From the NCBI RefSeq assembly GCF_033807715.1, contig NC_084606.1, forward strand, positions 34,689,861 through 34,753,860: a stretch of 64,000 bases of DNA, read 5' to 3'. This document shows, one piece after another, positions 11,701 through 22,277 of this stretch (position 1 is the stretch's first letter; each line of letters begins with the position of its first letter). The DNA is from Cololabis saira. Lineage: Eukaryota > Chordata > Actinopteri > Beloniformes > Belonidae. The notes beneath the pieces are model-generated. The model was not told where the DNA came from and ran no database searches. It saw only the letters and a list, made by a program, of their open reading frames with translations. A program made the translations under genes and the position numbers.

Positions 11701-14700
11701 TTTATATTACTCTTACTTTTCTTTTCTTTTTTTTTGACTGCTATATTATGCTGAAGAGGCTCCGAGGCGTGAGCAATATTTTTGTTTTCCTTGTGAGATT
11801 ATTTTTTTCCTCTGCAGCTACAAATACAGTTAATATTTTTTCCTCAACAAACTAGTTTTATCTGAAGATTGGGGTTAATTGCACGACAGAGAGCTGGCCA
11901 GCAACTGCGTTTAGCTGGCGAAGTGGGGAATAAAACCCGTGTTTTGATCCGACCCCTGTCTGTGTGAGTGTTTGTGGTTTACTGTGTGGAAGGTTATGTT
12001 TGGTCGTTACATCCGCGATCCAACCGAGCCGACGACTCTTTTACTCTGTTATATCAGATACTTGACCTCCGTGGTTCTGCCTCCGAGCAGGAAAGCGGTG
12101 AAAAGTTAAACCATTAGCGATCTTTTCCCCACGTCTGTTGTGTGGAGCTGCTGCAGCCACAACACAGCAACGGGTTATCAGCTTCTGCGGAACTCTGCGC
12201 TCCACGCCCCGCCCATTTTTGTCTCGACTGCGAATCGGGAAGGAGGGGGAAGTGACGTATGCCGTAAAGCAGTCAAAGCCGTAAAAATGTGTAGTTTTTT
12301 AGTGTGGCAGGGTTCCTACCATGCTCCTCAAAGTTACATAGTGCCAGTGAAGGCAATACAGACCCCTCAGAGCATGACAGATGTGTCATTAAACCTGTTG
12401 GAAGTTGATGTACCATCACAATGACTCTGGAAATATGATATTAAGGTGGAAAAGTTACATAGTGCCGCTTTAATATGTAGCGGAAAAAACACCCAATCTG
12501 GCAACAACTGTCATACCTGTCGCGGTGACAAATACGTCATCAAAACACGGAGCAACGGGAGCATGGATGAAGGCAGCACACTTTGCAGCTTTATACATCA
12601 TACATCCATGGACTCTACGGCGTATGACCATTTGAATGAATTTTATGAAAAAGTCAGTACTGACCTTGATTCAGGCAGTAAAAATCTCACGTTTCTCTGT
12701 AAACTTTGCCCACCTGGTTTGAAGAAGACAGTCCGGACATCGACGACATCGACAGCAAACCTAAAATGGCACATTGAGCTAAAGCACCCGGCTAGCCTTT
12801 CAAGGTATGTGCGAGGGAATAAAAAAAACACGACAACGGCAAGCCAAAACAGATCCAACGTTACCACCCAAATCGCATTAAAGCAGCACAACGTAACTTT
12901 CAGCTTTTCTGAGTTTGGCAGCATCTTTTGGACAAAAGCTGTAGTGCTTTACCAGAAAGAACACTACGTTTCCCATGAGCACCAGCGCGTACTGCCGGAA
13001 AACTCCTGTCCCGTCGCGTGCATTTGTTTTGAGAGAAGACGGGACGCTTTTCTGTTTCATCAAGTGAACAGACGGAACGCAAAAAAAAAGATGTTAAACT
13101 GCTGGAAAGGAACTGGAATTTCCCGGGATACCTTAAACAAGGAAGCCGGGGAGCGGTATATGGAGAAAATAATGATTATTAACGGTCTGGATCCATATGA
13201 AATCCCTACTAAAGTTCTGCACAACCCACGTCTCCGGCTACCTTGTTTAGGAGTGTTTGGCAGCTGCTTTGGTAAGTGTTTGACTCGCCATGTGTTTCAA
13301 TAAATTAGTATATTAGTACAACATACAGTACATGTTTTGTATTACTCTTACTTTTATTTTCTTTTGACTGCTTTGAAGAGGCTCCGAGGCGTGAGCAATA
13401 TTTTTTTTTCCTTGTGAGATTATTTTTTTCTTCTGCAGCTACAAATCAAATAGTTAATATTTTTTCCTCAACAAAATTAATCGGACCGCAGAGAGCTGGC
13501 CAACAACTGCGTTTAGCTGGAGAAATGGGGAATAAAACCCGTTTGAATGATCCGACCCCGGTCTGTGAGTGTTTGTTTGTGGTTTAATAAACCCGTGTTT
13601 TGATCCGACGCCCGTCTGTGTGCGTGTTAGTTTGTTTACTGAGGAACGTTATGTTTGGTCGTTACAGCCGCGATCCAACCGAGCCGACGACTCTTTTACT
13701 CTTTTAATTTGTTATCTCAGATAATAATTGGCCGGCCTCTGTGGTTCTGCCTCCGAGCAGTTTTTTAGTGTGGAAGGGTTCCTACCATGCTCCTCAAAGT
13801 TACATAGTGCCAGTGAAGGTGATACAGACCCCCTCAGACCATGACAGAGGTGTCATTAAACCTGTTGGAAGTTGATGTACCATCACAATGACTCTGGAAA
13901 TATGATATTAAGGTGGAAAAGTTACGTAGTGTCGCTTTAACATCATACAATAGTGGCTCCGTTTCCTCTGTCTCCCAGCCGCAGCTGGACAGCCTGGTTT
14001 TGCAGTACATCATTGGAGACCTGCAGCCTTTGAGTAAAGTGGAAAGGCCAGCTTTCATAAACTTAATTAAGGGGTTGCAGCCATCCAAAAAAGTGCCATC
14101 AAGAAAAAAAGGTACAGACACTGCTAAGCAAGAAATATAAAGAAAACATATGTGAACTTAAGGCTGAACTCTCTGAGGTCGATGCTGTGTGCACAACAGC
14201 AGATTGCTGGTCAGCTGTGAATAAGTCATTTATGGGCATCACTATCCACTGGCTAAACAAAACTGATGTTTCTGAAAGACACTCTGCAGTACTGGCATGC
14301 CGGCGGATTAAAGGAGCACATACACATGATGTATTGGCAAAAGTATTGTCAGATGTTAACAAAGAATTAAAAATCCACAACAAGGTAACAGACGTCGCTA
14401 CAAATTTTGTCAAGGCGTTCAACTGTTTTGGGATGGATGTTGCTATTGATGCTGAAGAGCCAGAGACAGTTGATGAAACTGAACGTGAGGATGACAATGA
14501 ACCAGAGTCAGCCTTTGCTGCCGCCAGTGACAGCTCAGATGAAGATGACCAGATGGAGCCTGAGCCTCTCTCAGATCTGGATCATCCCTCTCTCCCCCCT
14601 CACAGAAGGTGCATGGCTCACACCTTGAATCTAGTGGCCAAAGATACTGAAAAATTAACTGAACAACGCTGCAAAGCAATGTCGAGGGCTGTTTTTGCGA

Positions 14701-16203
14701 AAGCGTCTGCTCTGTGGAACAGGGTTAAGCGGATTCCAAAGGCTTCTGATACTGTAGAGGAAAAGCTTGGGATTGGCTTTGTTGTGCCAAATGACACCAG
14801 ATGGAACTCTGTATTTCTTGCCATGGAGCGACATGGAGCAACACTAACTACCAATGCAGAATTGAATGTGGGTGAGGTCACCTCTGCAAATGATGCCACT
14901 CCTCTACATGACGAGCTGATCCTGCACACTGTGAGTGATGACTTTGGCTTTCGTCGATTATCGCCAGATGAAGTCAACTTCATACAAAAGTTTGTGGATG
15001 TGATGAGGCCTTTGGCACTTGCACTTAACGTCCTCCAAGCAGAGAAGATAATCTGCTGTACCTGGCTCCAACCATTGTGCAACTGCAATGTCATATGAAT
15101 GACCTGTTGGATGAGAGCATGAAACCCACTGCTGCAGAGGGTCTCATTACATGCCGTCCCCTTATAAAGAGCATCTTGCAGTCACTGAGCACAAGGCTGG
15201 CAGGTCTTCTGGAGAAGAGGGAGCTGATACTATCTGCTATGCTAGTGCCAAGATTCAAGCTAGACTGGGTACAAGATGAGGAGAAACGTGTGCAGTACAG
15301 ATTGATGCTGAAACGAGAATTTCAAACCTTCAACTCTGATGACTCAGATGCAAGAGACTCAGGTCAAACCCTGTCCAGTGGTGAAAGTGACAAGAAAGAT
15401 CCTGCAGCTTCATTCTTCAGATTTGACAGAAACCCTCAGGTTTGTCGAAAAACTGAAGTGGACACTTATCTGGATGCCCCAACCACAGATGGGTTTAGTT
15501 CATTTTAAAATTTGTGAACTGAACTTTGAACTAGTTCATGTAGAAAGTGAACTTTCCCAACACTGCAAACTGACAGCAAGCCTGCAAACTATGCTGCATT
15601 TAAAATATGAAAACAACGTGCTTTTGGAGGCGTGACAGTTGAGGAATAACTGACTGTAGTAACACATGTGAGCCACTAGGTGTCCTTCTATGTCTGTTTG
15701 AACTGAGAGCTGTTCACAAACTGATCCCTGGGTGTTGACGTACAATAATAAAAAAAAATCAGTTTGATGAAGCAAACTGGTCTTTCAAATTAAATTCAAA
15801 CTGGAATCATATCTGCAAAAGATGATACAGAATTTGACAAAATCACACTGTACAATGTGAAGTTTGATCAGTAGAAATGATTATTTGACAGATTACAGCA
15901 TTTATGTCTACATTTTTCATTTTCTCCATAGGTAATGTGTGGATCTACTCCATTTATCAGCCAAACTACGACAAGAACACAACGTCTGTAGATCCCTACT
16001 GCGACAAGACGCTCTACCTGTTCTCCTTCTGGATCCCCACACTGGTCTACATCTTTCTGGGCTTGGCCCAGATCTTCAGTCTCTGTGCCAGCATGTATAA
16101 CTGCATGTATGCCTGCATGCGTGCCATCTGTGGCCTGTGCCCGGGGACATCGTCTACTACTATTACTACTACTACTAGTCGTACTATTACTACTGTTAGT
16201 TAG
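8794..16203 (+). CDS. tmem272: TMEM272-like membrane protein, array copy 1
   Basis: Spliced gene; coding exons 8794-8860, 8953-9003, 9122-9328 and 15932-16203, every junction GT-AG and phase 1, giving 597 nt and 198 residues. The start is the first ATG of exon 2, which begins at 8772 after a TTCCTTGTAG acceptor. Four hydrophobic segments are visible, at about residues 24-45, 53-74, 96-116 and 136-160, with the family-like motifs [33 protein letters not shown] and [11 protein letters not shown]. It is probably a multipass membrane protein; the family's function is not established and I infer none. Compared with the other copies its fourth helix region is altered ([30 protein letters not shown]) with about seven extra residues. 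Residues 181-198 form a Thr/Ser tail encoded by ACT triplets. The last intron is 6.6 kb and full of transposons. Confidence 0.86.
9545..10273 (-). mobile_element. Minus-strand LINE 3' part, unit 1
   Basis: Frame 10092-10328 (minus) includes [20 protein letters not shown] and [20 protein letters not shown], the C-terminal region of a LINE reverse transcriptase of an I/Nimb-like type (clade uncertain). It begins just after GGTAGAT (9538-9544), the insertion target. At 10273 it is interrupted by the plus-strand L2-like LINE. Confidence 0.7.
10274..11438 (+). mobile_element. L2-like LINE 5' part with endonuclease, unit 1
   Basis: Open frame 10646-11449 covers nearly the whole APE endonuclease: [62 protein letters not shown] and [10 protein letters not shown]. 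In this copy the endonuclease is uninterrupted. The element breaks off at 11438-11441, where it joins a DNA transposon; the reverse transcriptase is absent. Confidence 0.8.
11439..12477. mobile_element. Truncated copy of the 1.06-kb MITE, unit 1
   Basis: Matches the internal and right part of the element at 12878-13940, starting at the shared TTAAACAAGGAAGCC and ending GTTACATAGTGCCGCTTTAA. The first 250 bases are missing at the junction with the LINE. Confidence 0.75.
12478..15565 (+). mobile_element. hAT transposon with BED finger, broken, unit 1
   Basis: Transposase starts at ATG 12563; a BED-type zinc finger follows (FLCKLC ... LKWHIELKH, a C-x2-C and H-x4-H pattern). The frame is interrupted by a MITE (12878-13940), resumes with [20 protein letters not shown], shifts near 14110, and continues with [15 protein letters not shown] (probable first catalytic Asp block), [11 protein letters not shown] and NDTRWNSVF. 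After another shift near 15070 it ends at 15508 without the C-terminal dimerisation region. The right end, TTTCCCAACACTG at 15553-15565, is a typical hAT terminus; no matching left terminus is seen. Confidence 0.78.
12878..13940. mobile_element. MITE inside hAT transposase frame
   Basis: Terminal inverted repeats TTAAAGCAGCACAACGTAAC and its mirror AAAGTTACGTAGTGTCGCTTTAA. Removing it with one copy of the flanking CA joins the two transposase segments in frame (QIA to SYNSGS), which supports both the ends and a 2-bp duplication (or a TTAA target). No transposase of its own. Confidence 0.78.
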
Positions 16204-16635
16204 TGCCATTTAGCAGACGCTTTTATCGAAAGCGACTTACATCTGAGAGACACACAAGCAAGAAATCACATAGGAGGTCCAGCTGGATCAGTGCTGTGTG
16301 CTAGTTTTTTTTTTTTTTTTTTATGATTTGTGTTAGTTTTTTGGTTGAAATGTTCATTCCCCACCCAACACAACAGTCACTTTATACAAGAAAATTACAT
16401 CTTAAAATTCCCCATCATAATATCATCTTGTCATAAGTGCATGCAGCTTTCTCAGTGCTGAGTCCTGCAAAGAGCTGGATGAATATTCTAACTCATTCTG
16501 ATGAGCAGAGAGACCAGATCTGACAGAGTTTGGTAGGTTATTCCACCATCAGGAACAATGGAGGAAAAGAGTCTAGCTACTGATTTCACGCCACGTTGTG
16601 GTGGAAGTACCAAGCGTCTTTCACTGGCTCAGCGG
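16204..16635 (+). repeat. Dispersed fish repeat following gene copy 1
   Basis: Starts right after the stop with GCCATTTAGCAGACGCTTTT and GAAAGCGACTTACATCTGAG, sequences common as fish interspersed repeats, and later GACAGAGTTTGGTAGGTTATTCC. Homologous stretches are 33680-34126 and 49911-51553 (the latter split by 50250-51390). No gene seen. Confidence 0.6.
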
Positions 16636-16699
16636 AGCAACCCAGGAACCTTCTTGCTGTGAAGCAACAGTGCTAACCACTAAGCCGCTGTGCTGCCTC
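16636..16699 (-). repeat. SINE head remnant at unit 1/2 junction
   Basis: On the minus strand a tRNA-like promoter is visible: an A-box-like CGGCTTAGTGG and a B-box-like GGTTCCTGGGTT. Upstream it is fused directly to the repeat that follows the gene (GGCTCAGCGGAGC). The same fusion recurs at 34127-34190 and 51554-51620. Confidence 0.65.
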
Positions 16700-17437
16700 G
16701 CTCTGGAAACACATCTGACATTAAAGATCATAATCTGTAACATATCTGATTCTAAAATCTTTTAGACTTTTTTGAAAATACTTGAGGGCAGGATGTCTAA
16801 ACAGCAACAGGAGGAGTTCAGTTGACGTAAGATGTCATCCAGTTCTTTGCCGTTGATGGGATGAAACTATATCATGGTGTTTCAACTGGTTTTCAGTGGA
16901 CACAGTACATATCCTCAATCTGCTGCTGACGTACCAACTGTTTGTCTAATATTTTTGATTTTGGAATACAATGCTATTCCAACCTCAGACTAACTTCAGG
17001 TGTCAGCTTCCTGGCAACGATGAACCAATCAGAGAACAGGACGTGGTACGACACTTACCTCCGGCACTTTTTATTTGTGGATTTGTGGAAGACGAATGAT
17101 TTAAAATGTGAGTGTATTTTTCTGTGTTAGTTACAACTGAACGATATTCTGAGTTATTGTGAATGAGTTGAATAAAGTTCGACTTTCCAGACTGTTTTGT
17201 TTCGCTTTATATATACTTTATCGTGCGCCTTATAACCCAGTGCCCTTTATGTATGAAAATAGACTCGTTCATTGATGTTGTCTCATTGATAAAGACAAGG
17301 GCAGCTGACCTAAGAAGCTAGATCATGGCCTGGGTTCCGGGCTCTTCCGTGTCGGCCTCTGGTCTCGCGGGTAGCGGGGTTGCTCCCCCCCCCTCCCCCA
17401 CTATAGATACACTTCAGAAGGAACTTTGTTTGGTTTA

Positions 17438-17438
<1 letters not shown>

Positions 17439-17533
<95 letters not shown>

Positions 17534-17548
17534 TCACTTAGTCACACG

Positions 17549-17584
<36 letters not shown>

Positions 17585-17612
17585 ATCATATACATACACA
17601 CACACACACACA
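17439..17612. repeat. (CA)n microsatellites, unit 2
   Basis: A main tract 17439-17530, then shorter tracts to 17612. Private to unit 2. Confidence 0.95.
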
Positions 17613-18259
17613 CATAGACATACATACTGGCTTGTTCACCTGCATGCTGGCTCTCTAGTTTTTGGGTTTAGGTAGCGCTAGCTTAGCTCAGACTGCAATC
17701 AGATCTCAAGATTTAGGTCGATTGCTGTTATTGTTTTGATTGGCTCCGTGCCGGTTTCGTGCTTTGTTTGTGGTTTTTTGTTGCAGATTTCCAGTGCTTG
17801 ACGTGTGTTTCCGTGTGTTCCTGCTTCCTGGATTGGCAGTGGATGTCGTCACCCCCCCCCCCCCCCCCCCCCAAAAAAATAAATAAATAAAAAAAAATCA
17901 CTGGGTTTGTATGTGTATATTTATGTATGTGTACACATATGTATGCGTATATATATGTATATATATTAAATATAGTAATAATGCACCTATATATACTTTT
18001 GGTTTCTACCGTCATGGTATCAATCATTAATATGTGTGCAGACAAGGGAAGAAAAAAAAAAAAAAAAAAAAAAAAGAGTATGAAATAAGGAGTCCGCCTG
18101 ATCTTTAAGGGGCTGTTTTGAACTGACTGGGATTGGGATTGACTGGGATTTTTTTTTCAACAAGTGGGCAATGATTTTAATATGTTAACATACCTACTTA
18201 CTTCCTACATTTTATTTTTTCATTTACTGTAACCCCCATCAAAAAAATAAGCATCTTAC

Positions 18260-20003
18260 CCAACAAAACAACAACATGGGTTAACAAGGACATGAAAATC
18301 TGCCTGGTCAAGAAGAAGAATGCATTTCTGTAAGGAGATAAGTTCAGGGGGAGGGAACTGGAGAAGGAGTTTAGGAGGAAGGTGAAGCTGGCTAAGATTG
18401 AATACAACAACAAGTTGGAGCAGAAGTTTCTGGGAATGCGAGGGAAGCATGACAAGGCTTGAATATCATGGTGGGCAGAACACCCAAGCCTGCAGGGGCT
18501 GCCTACTCAGACCCAACTCTTGCATAGAAATTCTTCTTCACCCATTTCAATGGGGGCAGCACAACACCCACCTGGGCGCCCCCAAGCCCCAGTTCCAACC
18601 TCTAACCCCTCTTTATCGATGAGCAACTGGTGACCTCCAGATTCCGCAGAGTCAACCCACATTAGACATCTGGCCCTGCAGGCTTAGAGGCAGGGTGCTG
18701 AAAGAATGCTCCACTCAACTAAGTGGCATCCTCACCAGGCTGTTCCAACACCTCCTGTACTCTGGCTAGTGGAGAGAGTCCATTTTCATTCCAATCCTCA
18801 AAAAGGCACCTGCTAAGGACCTAAAGGACTACAGACCAGTGGCACTAACATCTGTGCTGTGCAAATGTATGGAAAGGGTGGTATGCAACCTCCTATCAGG
18901 GATGGTGTCAGACAAACTATACCCATTCCAGTTTGCTTACAGAGCAAGGCGTGGTGTGGAGGATGCAAGCCTCACACTTTTAAGCACTGTCACCAAGAAC
19001 CTGGATTCAACACATCCACACACCGGGATTACATTCATGGACTTTCCCTCCGCTTTTAACACTGTGAGCATTGATAAACTTTTACATCACCTTTCTGATC
19101 TTCAGGTTCACCCAATACTGAAAATGTGGACTAAAAGCTTTCTGCTGGACAGACCACAGCAGGTGTATTTCAATGGGGTTTAATCAACAAAGCTGATTTT
19201 AAACACTGGACTCCCTCAAGGTTGCATTTGTTCTCCCCAACCCTCTTCTCTGTGTACACCAATAATATCATTTGTAACAGTGAAGCTCTCTTTGGAGCTC
19301 AACATCACAAAAAGGAAGGAGTCTTGCTGAGGGGGCAGACAAGGCATCACCGCTGTTTCAGCCACTTAGCGTCCAGGGTTCAGCCAGTGGAACAAGTGTA
19401 AGTATTCAGGGACTTGGGCACAGAAATAGACACTTCCCTGTCCTTCTCTCAAATCTCAGCCAGAACATATAAAAAAGCACAACAATATCTCCACCTGCTC
19501 ACAAAACTTTCCAGGTCGGCAAGGATATGTGTTAAACTTGGTTTAGTGCTCCCCCATTGAATCACTTCTTTCTTTCAATATCTCTTCCTGGTACAACCAA
19601 CTCACTGCCAAACACAAAACAGGACTCTCACGTAAAGTGAATCATGCTGCCAAAATAACTGTCCCCCCATCTCCCCTTTCTGAGCTGTACAGCCACTCTG
19701 GGATCAGGAAGCCAATCTGATCACAAAGGACCCTTCTCACCCCCCCATCACTCCTTCCAGCTACTACCATAAGGCAGGCGTTTTAATGTACCACTGGCCT
19801 ATAAACACATCTACAAGAAATCCTTCATCCCCTCTTCAATAGCCATACTGAAGTGCAAAACGAGCACCACAGTCAGCTGATACCTCAACACCCCATGTCA
19901 TGTTTGTATATGTCTGTTTGAATGTTTCTTTGTGACTGGAGCCTCGTCAAAGACAATATTTCTGTAACCTTGTGTAACCGACGATAAAGTCTTATCTTAT
20001 CTA
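18260..20003 (+). mobile_element. CR1/Rex1-like LINE fragment, unit 2
   Basis: Homologous to 4020-5161 but reaching the 3' tail: it ends ACGATAAAGTCTTATCTTATCT, typical of such LINEs. The open part is 18839-19183. An in-frame stop after YFNGV separates the FMDFPSAFNT block from the LPQGC block, so it is dead. Confidence 0.65.
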
Positions 20004-20104
20004 ATGAGGCCCACACATTATGACTGTTTCTGGTGAGGATGTCAGAAAAGTACCACTTCCTTGCATTCATCAGTTGTGAATTATAAGAGGGAATTTTCTC
20101 TTTA

Positions 20105-20575
20105 TAGGTATCATAATGAAACTGGAGACACCAGAGGCCAACTCAAAGCCAAGCCCATCGTTCTTCATAGGCCTGAACCCTCTCAGCCAAGAGTGGCTAC
20201 AGATACCAGTTCAGAAGTGGAGCAATGATCGGCCACTCCCTCTCAATGGATAACATCAAGCCATAAACCAACCCGAGACACTGACTCACTGATCAGTTCA
20301 CTAGGATAAACACAGCCATGAAAAGAGTAAGGCATATTTAGAAGAGCCAGGTGAATGGGAAGAAGAAAGTCTCCACCATCAACACGTGTGCGCTACCAGT
20401 AATCAGGTTCCCTGCTGGTACAGTATTGTAAAATGGCCACAGGAAGAGTTGGGAGCCACTGATATCAAGACAAGGAAGCTTTTCACAATGATCAGAGGAT
20501 TTCATCCCACATCCAACACCACGACACTCTACACTCTCTATATACTCTACAGTATTCGAGATTTAGACTCTACAT
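20105..20575 (+). mobile_element. R4/Dong-like LINE fragment, unit 2
   Basis: Near-identical counterpart of 6430-6905, with the same disabling stops. Confidence 0.55.
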
Positions 20576-20895
20576 AGACCACGATTCATTTTCTGTGTGC
20601 GTGTGTGTGTCGGTGTGTGTGTCTACGCCTTTAGTTTTGATTTTGCTACCTGTTTCTTTGTATTACATTTTATCTCCATGTCTTCCCAGCTAGTGTCCTC
20701 TGCACTTTGTCATATGTTGTTTTATTGTCTCTTTAGCTACTGCCATTATTCAAACATTCATATCAATTTATACTATTTAAAAAAAGGTCCTTTGCATTTT
20801 CATACAATGCAATAATTAAAATGTTTTGATCTCTTTTTATTTTCACCTTTAATAAATATCTCCATTTGCAGCACTGAAACACTACAATGTAACTT

Positions 20896-21080
20896 TTCCT
20901 TCCTTCCTTCCTTCCTTCCTTCCTTCCTTCCTTCCTTCCTTCCTTCCTTCCTTCCTTCCTTCCTTCCTTCCTTCCTTCCTTCCTTCCTTCCTTCCTTCCT
21001 TCCTTCCTTCCTTCCTTCCTTCCTTCCTTCCTTCCTTCCTTCCTTCCTTCCTTCCTTCCTTCCTTCCTTCCTTCCTTCCT
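20896..21080. repeat. (TTCC)46 microsatellite next to promoter, unit 2
   Basis: 185 bases of uninterrupted TTCC (GGAA on the minus strand), ending about 60 bases before the TATA-like box of copy 2. The open frames reading KEGRKEGR from it are artefacts. Confidence 0.97.
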
Positions 21081-21124
21081 GGCATTATTTATTCTTATCA
21101 TTTGTAAGAATGCTGATTCCGATC

Positions 21125-21214
21125 CCGGAATCAGCAGGCTTTATAACGAGGAGGCGTGATTGTTACAAACGCAGCAAGAAACTCAGCGGAGTCAGACACA
21201 ACCTGAAGTGAAAG
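21125..21214 (+). promoter_or_regulatory. Core promoter and non-coding exon 1, copy 2
   Basis: Same conserved block as copy 1: TTTATAA at 21140-21146 and donor AAAG|GTCAGT at 21214/21215. It lies only about 60 bases after a 46-unit TTCC repeat. Confidence 0.5.
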
Positions 21215-22277
21215 GTCAGTTTCTTTATTTTTATTATTTTCTTTGCAAAGGTGGGGCAGTGATTTTTGTTTTAAGGTAAATCTTCTTCTGAACTTGTATC
21301 TTCCTTCTACCTTCGATCTATGTTTATTTAGAATTTGGGATAAAAGCCCATTATCGGTGGGTAATCAACTCAGTACTGAAAAGGAATATGGGAGTTACCA
21401 GCGATTATGGAGAAATATAATACCTCAAAAATAGTACATTGAACAAATTAGGCTTTCGATCTTTTTAAACCAAGTAAAATATTTGAACCTCATAACAACA
21501 TTTCTCCAATTATTTACAGTAAGGTGTTTCAAAATGACAGTGAGTAGTTAACCCAGTCTTCATTAAGAATTTGTTAAGTTTTATTTTATATTTCAAGTAT
21601 CACATGCTTTCTAACACATGCATTGTTAAATTCATCATAAAAATTTTTACTTGTACACGAAATGGTGTTAAGATAACACAAAAAATACTTTATAGTCCTG
21701 TAGTGTCCAACATATGTGAGGAAATACTTATAGTTCCTGTATAGTCTATTCCAGTCATATCAGGACTTCTCAACTGGGCTTTTATTTCTTGTGTGGTCTG
21801 CTTGGGTTTTTTTTTTTCAAATAGTTCAATAGTTCTACATCCTTGAAAGATCAAACAAAGGCAATGAAAGTTGCTATGAGAAGTAACACAATGAATAAAG
21901 GCACTTTATGTTGCAATACCAGGTCTCACACAAGGGTGCAATATGAAAACTTTTTCCAAAAAGTTCTCTTCTCTAAGTTGGAACATCCAATTTTTGTTGC
22001 GGAATGAGGAAGTAAAAACATTGAAGTTCATTGGATAGCGACTTGGGACTGACATTAGCATTTGTCAGGCAGCAGACCATGCTGGTCGCCACTTCAGCTG
22101 CTTGGGCTGTACTGGGCTCTTCCTGTTGTTCTCCCTGTTGTTCCCCCTCCCTTCTCAACACAGATGACTTATCATACTCTCAGTTTGCTGACTTGAATTA
22201 TTGAGCAATAATAGCAGCTTCTTTTCATGCTGCAATTCTTTATATTTCCTTGCAGGTTGAATTCTTTTATACCAACC

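Larger units (their letters stand above)
3061..16695 (+). repeat. Tandem duplication unit 1 (13.6 kb)
   Basis: Starts at the CCTCGCTCTGG junction and contains, in order: an AT-rich leader with a fragment ending TATGAAAATAGAC, a CR1/Rex1-like LINE fragment, an R4/Dong-like LINE fragment, the promoter, and gene copy 1. Compared with units 2 and 3 it has lost the 3' half of the LINE next to a 21-base C run (6401-6421), and the middle of the last intron has been replaced by DNA transposons (11439-15565). Confidence 0.85.

Noticed and set aside
20763..21101. Basic KEGR-repeat open frame on the minus strand (also 38445-38680)
   Set aside because: Entirely a translation of the TTCC/TTTC microsatellites; unit number differs between copies.
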